Positions 9,727-21,559 of a stretch of DNA of 64,000 nucleotides are shown here, piece after piece. Both the position numbers and the translations under genes were made by a program. The notes under the pieces are model-generated. The model worked only from the letters and a program-made list of their open reading frames with translations. It did not search any database and was not told where the DNA came from. Position 1 is the first letter of the stretch. Each line of letters opens with the position of its first letter. Origin of the DNA: Branchipolynoe longqiensis (lineage: Eukaryota; Annelida; Polychaeta; Phyllodocida; Polynoidae); contig CM059186.1 in assembly GCA_030323885.1 (NCBI GenBank), positions 155,219,064 to 155,283,063 of the forward strand. The letters are read 5' to 3'.

Positions 9727-12700
9727 GTACGTTATTTATGCTGAGTTACGAACAAATGTAGTCGTTTATTATTGCAACGAAAGGTCCACTAAATTTGAAA
9801 AGCCACGTTAATTTGCTAAATAGTGTCTCAGTAATCCGGAGTCTGGTCGGCTGTGTTGCTGAGCGATAATGGAAGGTGACCGTGCTGACCTTACTTTAAA
9901 CCTTACTCATACTCGCAACCCGTCATTGCCATAGCCATAGGACGATTAGTGAATAGTGTTGTAGTACGGTTCTCGGGCGATTGATACAGATTCACTTGGT
10001 GATTGCAATCATAGAAGTGATCTAATTAGCACTGATAGAGTCTTGCAAATCCGCGTGAAACGTCCTCACGCATCGTCCCATAATGTAGCTATGTGAGTAT
10101 TTATAAATTTTATTTTAAAAGCATTTTATCTCAATGATATATATTCCAATGGAAAGAGCTTGAAGAGACCTTAAACTTGGTAGTCATATAATTTTTCTAA
10201 GGCTAACACTGGCACTGAACCACTCAGAATATCCCAACTTTCACTAATATATCTGTTTTTAAATACTCTCAGAGAAAATAGCTCTTATGTAAATTAATAC
10301 CTCAGATCTTTCCTCTTCAATCCGCGCATTAAGATATTTTTTAATCGATTCGAAATGAAAGTTTTTAATTTATTTACAAAAATAATTCCTAAATCCTCCC
10401 CATAGACATAGCATTGCGCAGCACACATCACGGCGTATTTTACCCCTTCGCGGGCTATTTCCCGCCTTGTGACGTCATGCCGACATCGAGAGAGATAGCC
10501 ATAGGAGATTAGGAATAGTGTTTGTAGTACGTTCTCGGGCGATTGATACAGATTCACTTGGTGATTGCAATCATATGAAGTGAATCTAATTAGCACTGAT
10601 ATGAGTCGTGCAAATCCGCGTGAAACGTCCTCACTGCTGATCGTCCATAAGTGGTGAGTATTTATAAATTATTATTTTAAAAGCCATTTATACTCATGAT
10701 ATATATACCAATGGAAAGAGCTTTGAAGAGACCTTAAACTTGGTAGTCATATAATTTTTCTAATGTAAATATCAAGAAGGTTACATCGATTTGAACTTGA
10801 AAAATATGCCTAATTATGGGCCCTTTGTTCTATAGTAAACCAGCCAAAAGTTGTGACCCATATTACTTGTTTTATGAGTCAGGCTGAGGTGTGAATGCCA
10901 ACTGCCAATTTGTCTGAGACAGAGGGGACATTGTAAGCAAGTGCTACAGATTAAATAACCCTCTTGGCCATCTATCAAACATCCTTAAAATTTCACAACA
11001 TGTAGAGAACTAATAAAGGAACAATATGTGCATAGTTTGATAGGACATTTTAATCACTTTTGAGTGATTTGATGAAGATTTTGTGGAGAAAAGTAAAACT
11101 TGAAATTCAACCATCAACTTTTGAAACTAATACTGGTCCAATTGAAACAATTAAAAAATGACGATGTAGATAAATATGTGCTCTATGTCATGAAACCAAG
11201 AGTTAAATTGTAGCTAGAAAACCCTCCTTTTGGCGACCTGAGAGGTAACACCTACTGCAAAGCAGCTGGAATGGAGCTAGTGTTATCGTCATTGACGAAC
11301 CGCTTTGCGGCAATCGGCGGTATTCGCACATAGCTACATAATGATAGTCTACTGTCTAGACATAGTTAGTAGGTACATCACATGAAAATTGTTGCACACA
11401 TAGTACTGGTACTGCAGATTGGTACGCAGAGCTCACATAATAGATTAATGGGTTTTTTAATTCGAGTAAATATGATTAGTCGTTCCAACGTTATCTACGA
11501 TTTAGTTTTCAACATTTTGTCCTATTGTAGCAATGTGGACACAATTTTCAAACCAAACCTAACTGAAAATGAATGGCATTATTGGAAAGAGCTTTGAAAA
11601 TCATACAAGAAAATCCAACAATCATGTCAATCGGTTGATTATTAAGCGTGCTAGAGCTATTTTAATTTCTGTAATAGGGGGTAATTTCCTGCCATTATTT
11701 TAATGCTTTAGCATTACAAGTGTGTGACCCAAAATCTAGATATTTAGTCAATTTTTGTTCTAACTCGTTTAATAATCGATATATCTCACTTAAATCTTCG
11801 GTGTAAGTAGATCCCTAGCTGCTCTGTTGATTTCACCCATTAAAATAAAAGTGACTTGGAGGATATATGCCATTAAAATAAAACTAAATGAATACATTAG
11901 TGATTTAGAAGGAGGTTACAGACATTTCTCATTGTTTAATGAGTATATCCATGGGTCCATTGTAACTACTTTCTGAAAGTTTCATCCTTACCTTTGTATT
12001 GGTAGATTCATAAGAATCTCAGTAATATGTCAACTTACAAGTAAGTCTAGTATAACTATCATATATCCATGAAACGTTAAGTTTTCTTCCTTTGTTTTAA
12101 TGTTTTAGCATTACAAGTGTTGTGACCCAAAACATATATATTTAATAATTTAGTAATTTTCTGTTCTAACTTCCTAAATAATCAAGATATCTAAAAGAAA
12201 TTTTCAGTGTAAGTAGATGCCTATCTCCTCTGTCGATTCCACCCGTTAGAATAAAAGTAAATGCGCACATTAGTGGCATATTTGTGGATTTTTGGTTGTC
12301 ATTGATATGATTGATCTTATAACACTGAAACTTTGGGGACCTAGCAAAGTACCTTTTCGACCTTACAGCATCATGAAACTTCACACAATGGTTAATTAAT
12401 AACAGATTTAAATGTCCATATATCTTTTAAAGGTACCCAAGATCTATAGAAGGTGGAGTTTGAGTGTTGAAATCAAGTCAAATCTTCTGAATGTGCACAG
12501 ACACAGAAAATGTGAACGGATTTGCAAATTGTAAACATGAGGTTGTAGATGGACATTTTATCTACATTATAGACTGAAGTTCATGGGGATAACCCCTAAG
12601 AGGCACTGAAAAGCAAGCATTTTGGGGGACCCCTCTACTATCAGAACACTTTTTCCGGGAACAGATATTTGGCAGAAAACGGCTGTCGCATAGCGCACAG

Positions 12701-15700
12701 ACTTGCACATACCTACCTATTGATTATAGCTATTAAGTTGTGACCATTTGTGTTCCAGGAGAGGTACATTTCTTTGCACACACGAATTTAAAAGCACTGT
12801 AGTGTCTTTCCAAATGGACAGGTATACACAAAATAAGTATCAAATGAAAGATAAATAACTACATATTGAGGATTGTCAGACTACTAGAATGATTTTCGAA
12901 TGTTACTTATCTGTTCGATGACTTTTTCAACAGCTTGTGAAAATAGCGGGAAATCAGCACACACAAATTTAAAAGAACTGTAGTTCTGTCAATTCTTTAT
13001 GGATTTTGATCAAATAAAAACTGAAACCTAGTCAATTTAATGCCCTTCAAAATAGCAGCAGATTCACAACAATTTGAGCAGAGCTAAACCTCCGAATCTG
13101 CATTTCGTGCGCGATGAAAACGTCACGAATTTAGCGCGAGCAGCTACCACAGTGGCCAATGCTGTGGTGATGCACACACAAATTTAAAAGGACTGTAGTG
13201 TCTTAACAAATGGACAGATATACACAATATAGATATCAAATAAAATATAAATAACTAAATATTGAGGATTGTCAGACTACTAGAATGATTTTCGAATGTT
13301 ACTTATCTGTTCCTTGACTTTTTCAACAGCTTGTGAAAAGGGCGGGAAATCAGCGCGAGCAGCTACCGCCGCAGCGATTCCGCCAATGCACACATAAATT
13401 TTAAAGAACTGTAGTTCTGTCAATTCTTTATGGATTTTTATCAAATAAAAACTAACACCTGGTCAGGTCAATTTAATGCCCTTCAAAATAGCAGCAGATT
13501 CACAACAATTTGACCAGAGTTAAACCCCGAATCTGCGTTTTCGTGCGCAGTGAAAACGTCGCGAATTTAGCACGAGCAGCTACCATCGCAGCGTTGCCAC
13601 CGATGGACACGCAAAATTAAAAGCACTGATTTGTCTTTCAAAATGGACAGATATACACAATATAGGTATCAAATGAAAGATAAATGACTAAATATTGAGG
13701 ATTGTCAGACTACTAGAATGTTTTTGGAATGTTACTTATCTGTTCGATGACTTTTTCAACAGTGATTGACTTCAACAGCTTGTAAAACCATGAGAGGTAT
13801 CCCCTAATGCACTAGAAACTTTCCCAGATGTAAACAATCTTGTGATTGGTCAATTCTGATGACATCCTGTATGGCAAGTGATTTGCATAGTATTTGTGAA
13901 TGTGTTTTACAGAGCACCTCTGAATATAGGCATACAGAAACCAGGTCACAGAGTTCAGCTGCAGTAGTGGAGACGGCTATACCGCAGCACCCCAAGTGCG
14001 ATTTGATGTACCTACCCATAGGAAAAACGTGACCGAGCAGGGTATTTAATAACCAATGCTATGTCTATGGGACTAACATTTCTGTGCTCCTCCCTGATAA
14101 ATGGCAAATGGCCCACATATACAATTAGCACCATCAGACTGGTCAACATGTTGTCTCTGTTTGTGCCAGGCGATTTTATTGTATCTTGAGCGATTTTCGA
14201 GATATTTGAAATTTTCTGAGGTGTAAAGTGATCTATTTCACTTTGCAGCTGGGTCACCTGACCGAAATGCAGCATTCTGATTGGTTTGTCATGTGCTGTT
14301 GTTTACATTTACATGATGCAGGCCATGTGCTTTTGTTGTTTTGCGTATTTATAACTAATTGTCAGTTATTTATCATAGATAGTGCACATTCATCTAAAAG
14401 ACAGTTTTTCTTTTATCTAAAAGACAGTTTTTGTTTATTTACTATTTTACTCAGGTACAAAATCTGCAACTGAAAACCAATAGAGTAACTGTGAGAACAT
14501 TAGCCTGTATTTCCGATACATAAACTGTAATAACTTTGCTTCTGCTAGGCCTATAAAGTCCATCTATATATTAAATTAAATGGTTTTATGTATTTTATCA
14601 GAATACATTTGTTTTGTAGAGCTATCTGCTATTTGAATTTTGTCTGCAAATCTAGCACTGATGACAATATGTGAACATTATAACCTAAATATACAGAAAC
14701 TCAAAGCCAAGAGCGAGACGGTAGCCCAGGCCTGGCCAGAGCGAGAGACTTGGAGAAACATTTAAAATATCCGATAGGCTTTCAAAACAATTATATTCTG
14801 ATAACGACCTTTAATTTGACATATGGATGGAATTAATATTGTCGTGGGGGTGATGAAAATGGGAAATACTGCGCCTAGAGCGGGACTCGAACCCACATCT
14901 CTTTGCATTCCGGGCCAGTGTGCTAACCATTACACCACCTAGGCTCACTGATATCAACACACTCCCCACGCCTACCTGTCTATGTGGTTACTTGCCTGAG
15001 AGGTCAGTGCAGACCACTACACTCGTCCCCCTGGAATTGTAAGTCTTGTAATGCTTACAATTACATACATACAGGCAATGCACTAACACATACATACACA
15101 GGGTAGGTTCAACAACCATACAGCGCAAAGCTTGTACAGGATCCTGATCACGGCAACCAGTGTCATGGGGGTGATGAAAATGGGAAATACTGTGCCTAGA
15201 GCGGGACTCGAACCCACATCTCTTTGCACTCCGGGCCAGTGTGCTAACCATTACACCACCTAGGCTCCCTGATATCAACACACTCCCCACGCCTACCTGT
15301 CTATGTGGTTACTTGCCTGAGAGGTCAGTGCAGACCACTACAATATGTCAAGTAGAAGCAAAGTTATGTTGCATAATGTAGGTATGATACATTTAAACAA
15401 CAAACAAAAAATACTCATGCCTTACAATTAGGATAGTTAGGTAGCTAGACTAAACCAGAACTCAGAACAGTTTTAATTATCTCAATAGAACCAAAGTTAT
15501 GATGATTCTAAGCTTGCCAGATGGGGCATCACTTTTAAATAGGGTTTGTATGGCAATGGTGAAGTATTTAGGCTAACTTTTATGAGTAGAATTGAATGAA
15601 AAACGTTGATATATTCTGAATGCTTGCACTTATGACAATGAGAATTGGTATCTAATTGTCTTTTGGGGTGCTCTTTCAGATGCTGCAATCAACATTCATG

Positions 15701-18700
15701 AAATACAAACGGTTGTTAAGTTATCATGGTTTCTATAGTTACTTGACACATTGGCCATTTGGGGATTTCTTCTTTTTGGGGGGGGGGGGGAAATATTTTG
15801 TTGTTGCCATTTAACTTTTTTAAAACTTTTTTTTACACATAAGACAAAACTAGTAATCATTTGCATCTTCAAATTAAATGGCAAGTCTAGTGAGGATAGT
15901 AGTGGGCAGCTGGCCTTATATACAGATAGGGGAGGGGCTGTGCAGCCTTGTGAGGTGGTGAGTGTTGCACTCTCCCACCTCACACACTACTTTTTTGGAG
16001 GTCTGCTTGAAATTCAAGGGTGAAAGCAGCTGATCAGAGTTACCCATTTGATATGAAACAATGTCTGCTAAACCAGTTTATGGCCTTAAAAATTAATTTA
16101 AATGATGTGTTACCTTCTCTTTGGCAGATTGAAAACTTCAACGTCGATTCTTCAGTAGTCAGAAATGTCAAAATTTAATTTAAAACAGATGAAAATATAG
16201 CTAAATCAAAACTACATTAAAAACCAGAAGTACCTCAGTGAATGCTCTGAAATACCATGTGTAGGGAGCAAGGAAGTTGTGGGTGTGTTCCAAGCCAGTA
16301 CTTCATGAAAGCACACTATTTTGAATGCATCGCGAAGGTGGCGCCGCTGGCGACTATGCACATACCTACATAATGTACCCCAAAAAGGGGCTATTTACCT
16401 CACAGTAAGTACATAGGGTTATAGGGGCAGGAATTTTGACCAGGTTAGCAGGGATGTTCTGCGCCACGGCGGCCGCAGTGTGAATGCCAAGTGGCATGAG
16501 CAGAGGTGAGAGTGTCAGCAAAAGTGTTATAACTCTCAAATCACACCACATACAAGCAAATCGTTTGGCAGACACACAGATAACATGTTTAAAAAGCATA
16601 TTATATTAATTTTATATGGGTGACATTTACCGATTAGCGTGGACGAGCTCACAAAGTTGGGTGATTTTTGGGTTCTTTTCTCAGCTGAAATGTCAGGGGT
16701 TTTTTCCCCAGGAAAATGACCTACCAGAATGTTAATATCTTAAACATTTGAATTACCATTTAACATTTGTACACTTCATATATAAAATATGAGAAAAATA
16801 ATGATTTATAAAGGGTGTTTGCGCGTTGCGATGCTGCGCATGGAGCGAGGTGTGAGGACCCGCACACGCGGATTTGCAGAGGTAGGAACCCTCCTTATAA
16901 TTTCAAAGGGTCCTAACATTCAAAATATAATTTCACTGGAAGCTACAATGATTCAAAAGCAATATGCTTTTAGAATTTTTTAATATTCCAAAATTTGAGT
17001 GAGGTATGTGCATTTGAAAGTTAATTACTTTCAGAACTTCTGTATTACCTATTGCATTGGAGACATGCCTTATTGACCAATTTCATATGACGTCAGCATG
17101 GCTATTTAGGTCAGTGCGCGCGCTGCTTGGCTGCAGGACAACATCCGGTCACTGCAAACTCAATCAGAATGTCCCAACTTTCACTATTAACTCTGTTTTT
17201 AATACTTAATAGAAAATTGCCCTTAAGTTAAATAAAATACTTCAGATCTTCCTCTTCAATCGCGCATTAATATATTTTTAATCGACTCAGTGAAAGCTTT
17301 TAAATTAATTTTGCTAAAATAAATGCTCTGCATAGACATAGCATTGCTGCAGTGTTTACCCTACTCCGCGAAGTTAAAATACGGCAATGCTGTGTCTATG
17401 TGGAGCATTTATTTTTGTAAAATAAATTTAAAAACTTTCATTGGATCGATTAAAAATATCTTAATGCGCGATTAAAGAGGAAGATCTGAAGTATTTAATG
17501 TAAACTAAGAGCAATTTACGCTGAAAGTATTAAAAACAGAGATAATAGTGAAAGTTGGGATATTCTGAGTGTCAGTGCCAGTGCATTGTCAATGGCCGTG
17601 AGCAATCTTCATACAGAAAAAGTGAAATATCTCTAAAACCACAGAACCTAGAGAAAAACCGCTTGGAACGCATATAGAAAACATATTCACCGAATAGATT
17701 ATATTAATTTATATGGTTAGGCTTCTGCACTGCTATTAATTTTGAATAAAATAAAGGTTTTACACTGCGCGTACGGGCAAACTCAGTGGCAGTGTGCATT
17801 CGTCCTGCAGCCGAGCTGCGCGCGCATACACAATGTTTACAAACATTGAAAGGCATCTATTAAGGAGTGTAACCTCCATAGAGAGATGCTTTCAATTGCA
17901 TATATCTCACTCAAATTTTGGAATATTTAAACAATTCAAAAATATATTGCTCTTGTTTCTTTTGAGTTTCTACTGAAATTATAATTTGAATGTTTGGACC
18001 ACTTTGAACATTTAAGGAGGGTACCTACATTAGAAAAGACAAAAGATCTGAAAGTCAAAAACTTTCAAATGCATGTATATCTCACTCAAATTTTGGACTA
18101 TTTAAAAAATTCAAAAAGCACCACATAGAAACACACTGATTGGCAAACAAAGAGATAATATGTTTAACAAACAGATTATATTAAATTTATATGGGGGCCA
18201 TTTACCAATTAGCGCGGTCGAGCACTAATGTATTGGGGGCAGCTGTCTTGGTGTCCTTGTTTTGTTAAACAGTTGATGGGCAGAAGAGAATCAAATTATT
18301 TCAAGGCTATTTCGATCTATTTAAAACAATATTTGTTTTCGTTGTTACAGCTCCGATGGTAAAACTGTTGGTGGGAGCTCTCAAGAGTCATGACTGGTAA
18401 GGAACTTAAGTATTAAAGATACAAAATAGAAATTGACCTCATGACTCGCCCAATGGGAGTAGACCTCATTTTATATAATATATTTTTATTGTCTTTAAGA
18501 TATAAGTGCGTAAACATTGCCTATTTTCTCACCAAATCGGTTTGGATATCAACCGCATACTGATTATTAATTTAGTTTATATAGCATGATATGTCAAGTT
18601 AGCGTAGCCGTATGTGCATACCATCAGTTTTATCGATAACAATCTTTTATACTACTGCTCATAGGTTGTTGTCGCTAACCTACACATATTTAACTAGGTG

Positions 18701-21559
18701 CATACTTCTTCTCTCAGCCCGTTGAATATCCAGCGCCATATATCATGTGAGGACTGCATATCTAGAGTCAATGGCGGATTTGACCCTACCATGAACCAGG
18801 TGAGGAAATGCCTTATGTACACCGTATGTATATCCTATTTCTGTTAGTTTTGATTTAATCACAAGGATAAACTTGCCAACATTCCGGATTGGGAGAAAGG
18901 GATAACGATGATCGGTGCAATTCTGGTGGGAATGCTAATATGTGATGCACGTGACTAGTACCGTAATTATGTACTTGTCCTGTATGCATTTAGCACCAAA
19001 ATAATGTTGCATTGCAAAGGTCAACTTCATATTGAAATTTGATTGACTTATATGGTTCTATTTACAGCAGTTTTCTATATCCAACAAATTATGACTTTTC
19101 ACACACTAATGAAACACATATCCACACTTATTTAACACTGGGAATAATGGTTTGGGTATAGTTTGTAGGAATTTGCCAGTAATGTGCAGAATGTAGGAAT
19201 GAACTCATAAAATTTGACTATGACGGTCGTTCTCAGAAACTGTGTACCACTTGGGGTAGTCTATTTGAAATCTGTATTTTCAAAGCAACAGTTCATTGCA
19301 ATATAAATATTTTGATTTCATGTTGTAGCCAATTGATGTGAGAGATAATAAAGATAAAATTGAGTGCCAGTATTGTGTATTACAAATGTTTACAACCCCC
19401 CCCCCCCAATATTTGTAATGCAGATGACCGGAAAACTAGTGCCTCGGCACCATAAAAAATAGCATAGTGGTCATGTCGTCCATAACCAGGAGTCAACTAT
19501 GGGAAATAGAGTACAAGCATTGCTCCACCATGAGAAATTAATAGTAATTCCCTTGACAGGTATAAACAATTGATAGTTGATCACGTTCTACAAAACTGTA
19601 TGAGGCTGTACTGTTTAGTATGTCTAATGTTTTTTAATCAATGTTTTCAGGTGGTGGTGTGCCAAAACAACTCGACGAGTAAGCAGGCCTGTTGCAGTGT
19701 GATGGCGCATGAACTCCTGCACATGTTTGACTACTGCCGCGCCAAAGTTGACTTCACCAACCTCGAGCACCTCGCCTGTACTGAGGTGGGTTACACTTAG
19801 TTATCGACACAGATTCAAAGTTGGTGTGATAGGCCGCGCATAGTGGCTGAATCTTCTAATGGGGGTTGTCCACAGTGTGATGGAATGAGAAAGGCAATCC
19901 ATGTAAACTTCTTCTGTGTATTGTGACCTCCTCGAGTGACCCGTCCGTTCTCAGCCAGGACGCGGATAACCTCTCGCGGTGGGGTGTTGGGGGAGGCTGC
20001 TGGCCCATGTGCAGGGGCAGTCCACCCAGAGAACACCTCCAGCCAGCCTTCTACCACCTGTTGCACAACAGTGGTCAGCATAGTCCCTGCCACCACCGCG
20101 TGTTAGTGGGGCTCATGTACGGACTACCACACTATTATTGAAGCTGGTGAAAGGAACTAGAATTATGTTCATCCCTTATACTAGTTATATATGCTGCACC
20201 ATTTCCTTAGGGTATGTTATAATGCTGTCTCACGAAACGTGAGCCTTTGCAATTGTATTGTCTGTTTATTGAATACACTACTACCTGTCTTCAGCGATTC
20301 CTGTGATCAGCGAAATATGCCATAGCATATGCATACAATTTTCCGAATGCGAACTGGGTGTTGTATTTTGTGTGTGTCATCTGATGGCAGGACACATGTT
20401 ATCTCAGGATAACATACTGGAAGTCAGATTTTATGCACTACTCTCCTAGCACTATACAACTCCACTCCCCTGAAAAGTCAGTACAAATTATCCTTAGAGA
20501 GTGTTGCACTGTCTTTGTTGCCGCCCACCTAGCCATCGATCTCTGCTTCCACCCGCCCCCCCCCCCCACTCGTGGTCGCTTTCACGCCTGGGTTATCAAA
20601 CTTTGATCACCCCGCCCCCTCTATAATCAGGGCCCTTATTCTGTGATCCGTGTCTACATTGCAGATCAGAGCCGCTAACTTCTTTCACTGCTCGGCATTG
20701 TCAGCAATGGCTGAGGGCGACGCCTCTCCAATCAATTATAAACAGAAGCACCAGGTATGGACACCAGCCATTTTTCTATTAGAGCCTGTCTCAAAAGGTA
20801 CTAGCTCTTCGTTTTTTTTGTCCATAGTAACGATTGACACAAAACAGCACAGAAAGGGTTACACTGAAAACACAAGGGCATTTGCTTCAAATCAATATGT
20901 ATTCTATTGGGATTATGAAACACCATGTAAAAAACAAATGAGTTTATCCTGAGGAAATGCATAAGTAGATAGTGTGTTGATCGTTACTATGGACAGAGTT
21001 TTGTCCCATATTGCTTAACACCTTTTGAGACAGTCTCATTAATAAAAACAAAAACAAAACATTGAAATTCTTTAAGAAATAATATAAGAAATTGTATCGT
21101 CGAGATTGTTTTTTAATAACTCTATTTTCACAGAGAACATGCACTTTGCAGCATACATTTATGCTTGATACGTCCTTGTTTTACCAACTCATTTGTTTTT
21201 AGCAATGTATTGTTATTTTCGTATGTGAGAATTCAAATTATATGAATTCTGGGTGAAAACATCGATAGTTAAAATGACCTGATTGATTCAATTTCGATAA
21301 TGATAATTATTATTTGGGGGTTCATTGAAAGTTTCACAATGTAGTAATTTTCTTGCAGGAATGTGTAAAGAAGAAGGCATTGATGTCCATTCTGATGGTG
21401 CGGGATATAAATCGTGAGGAAGGTCTTAAGATAATCAACAAAGTCTTCCAGAAGTGTTACAATGACTTGGAGCCGATCGGGCGGATACCAAGGAGAAACT
21501 CTCGCGATCCAGAGAGGGCACTTGCAGAAAGTTACCTGTATGGATACACGGAGAGATAG
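9504..21559 (+). CDS. ATP23: Mitochondrial inner-membrane metalloprotease ATP23 (six exons, 258 aa)
   Basis: ATP23 (also XRCC6BP1/KUB3) is a zinc metalloprotease of the mitochondrial intermembrane space; in yeast it processes Atp6 and helps assemble ATP synthase. Exons 9504-9726, 18351-18396, 18718-18799, 19651-19785, 20665-20754 and 21359-21559 join in frame (777 nt with stop) using GT-AG sites. The protein shows the N-terminal YGYDFYPER motif, a Cys-containing NVYWCYQKSPMVKLL region, HISCEDC...GGFDPTMNQ, the conserved VVVCQNN, and the catalytic HELLH at residues 137-141 followed by FD; then YCRAKVDFTNLEHLACTE, IRAANFFHCS and the C-terminal CYNDLEPIGRIPR. Length is close to the human protein (246 aa). 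No cleavable presequence is obvious, as usual for a twin-Cys import substrate. Intron 1 is 8.6 kb and full of repeats. It shares a promoter region with QARS1. Confidence 0.95.
9931..10762 (+). repeat. Direct repeat pair, about 270 bp each, with a different repeat between them
   Basis: Copies at 9931-10201 and 10495-10762 share long runs such as GGGCGATTGATACAGATTC, CACTTGGTGATTGCAATCAT and GAGACCTTAAACTTGGTAG. Copy 1 differs mainly by many single-base gaps. The segment between them (10202-10440) resembles the arms of the palindrome at 17164-17570 (CCCAACTTTCACTA, CATAGACATAGCATTG), so this is probably a composite of two repeats. Confidence 0.8.
10763..12774. other. ATP23 intron 1, AT-rich, no gene seen
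   Basis: No exon, RNA gene or complete element recognised. A weak internal duplication is visible: TTTAGCATTACAAGTGT followed by GTGACCCAAAA occurs near 11706 and 12105, with similar following sequence. Confidence 0.5.
12775..13790 (+). repeat. Composite tandem repeat, period about 390-440 bp
   Basis: Two alternating sub-units. Sub-unit A (near 12777, 13171, 13608) holds AAATGGACAGRTATACAC and GAGGATTGTCAGACTACTAG. Sub-unit B (near 12957, 13387) holds CTGTAGTTCTGTCAATTCTT and CCCTTCAAAATAGCAGCAGA. Both start with a CACACAAATTTAAAAG-like box. About 2.5 periods, satellite-like, in ATP23 intron 1. No coding signal. Confidence 0.8.
14841..15020 (-). repeat. tRNA-derived SINE (family B), copy 1
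   Basis: On the minus strand this reads as a tRNA-like unit: TGGTGTAATGGTTAGCAC (box A) and GGGTTCGAGTCCCGCTC (box B), with a nearly closing GCCTAGG/CTAGGC stem. A repeated non-tRNA body follows on both sides. Nearly the same 180 bp recurs at 15161-15341 and, diverged, at 24653-24832, so it is a SINE and not a single tRNA gene. Confidence 0.8.
15161..15341 (-). repeat. tRNA-derived SINE (family B), copy 2
   Basis: Same orientation as copy 1, which starts 320 bp to its left, and almost identical over 180 bp (TGATGAAAATGGGAAATACT, GAGCGGGACTCGAACCCACA). This suggests a recent local duplication rather than two independent insertions. Confidence 0.8.
15342..16369. other. ATP23 intron 1, nothing recognised
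   Basis: AT-rich with a poly-G run near 15778-15790. No exon or element boundary seen. Confidence 0.4.
16370..16640 (-). repeat. Dispersed repeat, inverted partner of 783-1010
   Basis: On the minus strand it follows the left copy through ACATGTTATCTG, GAGAGTTATAACACTTTTGC, GCTCATGCCACTTGGCATTC and the TACTGTGAGGTAAATAGCCC edge. A related inverted piece lies at about 18120-18230 (ATATTAAATTTATATGGG, GCCATTTACCAATTAGCG). Confidence 0.65.
17164..17570. repeat. Large inverted repeat (fold-back element), arms about 180 bp
   Basis: Left arm 17164-17345 (CAGAATGTCCCAACTTTCAC ... CATAGACATAGCATTGC) is matched in reverse by 17391-17570 (GCAATGCTGTGTCTATG ... GTGAAAGTTGGGATATTCTG), with a spacer of about 45 bp. 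The same arm sequence appears once near 10230-10420. Likely a fold-back MITE; it could extrude as a cruciform. Confidence 0.85.
17571..18350. other. ATP23 intron 1, repeat-derived
   Basis: Contains blocks inverted relative to 16780-17060 (TATCTCACTCAAATTTTGGA against TCCAAAATTTGAGTGAG), so the whole 16.4-18.2 kb interval is a nest of inverted repeats ending just before the ATP23 micro-exon. Confidence 0.5.
18351..18396 (+). CDS. ATP23: ATP23 exon 2 (46-nt micro-exon)
   Basis: Acceptor TTGTTACAG, donor GACTG|GTAAGG. Encodes SPMVKLLVGALKSHD and the first two bases of a Cys codon, matching the family's PLVKLL...AMK.SGC segment. Found only by splicing logic and homology. Confidence 0.88.
18718..18799 (+). 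CDS. ATP23: ATP23 exon 3
   Basis: Acceptor TTCTCTCAG, donor AACCAG|GTGAGG, phase 0 at the end. Encodes PLNIQRHISCEDCISRVNGG and FDPTMNQ, holding the conserved C..C pair typical of ATP23 upstream of the protease motif. Confidence 0.92.
19651..19785 (+). CDS. ATP23: ATP23 exon 4, catalytic HELLH
   Basis: Acceptor ATGTTTTCAG, donor ACTGAG|GTGGGT; 45 codons, both ends phase 0. Contains VVVCQNN, then the zinc-binding and catalytic HELLH (19708-19722) with FDYCRAKVDF after it. The active-site residues are intact. Confidence 0.95.
20665..20754 (+). CDS. ATP23: ATP23 exon 5
   Basis: Acceptor ACATTGCAG, donor CACCAG|GTATGG; 30 codons, phase 0 at both ends. IRAANFFHCS matches the family's [IV]RAA.LSGDC segment after the active site. 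Confidence 0.93.
21359..21559 (+). CDS. ATP23: ATP23 exon 6 with stop
   Basis: Acceptor TTTTCTTGCAG. Encodes ECVKKKALMSILMVRD, then KVFQKCYNDLEPIGRIPR and a short C-terminal tail ending in TER. Matches the conserved Cys-containing C-terminus (human FESCFNDHEPFGRIP). Confidence 0.95.
   Translation, partial: ECVKKKALMSILMVRDINREEGLKIINKVFQKCYNDLEPIGRIPRRNSRDPERALAESYLYGYTER

Noticed and set aside
14871..14945. Possible functional tRNA gene on the minus strand
   Set aside because: The tRNA-like core is repeated with its flanks at 15190 and 24690, the acceptor stem has a mismatch and I cannot draw a sound anticodon arm, so it is a SINE head.
15751..16023. 90-codon hydrophobic plus-strand frame
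   Set aside because: It starts at a poly-G run, has no similarity that I recognise and no splice support; it lies in an ATP23 intron.
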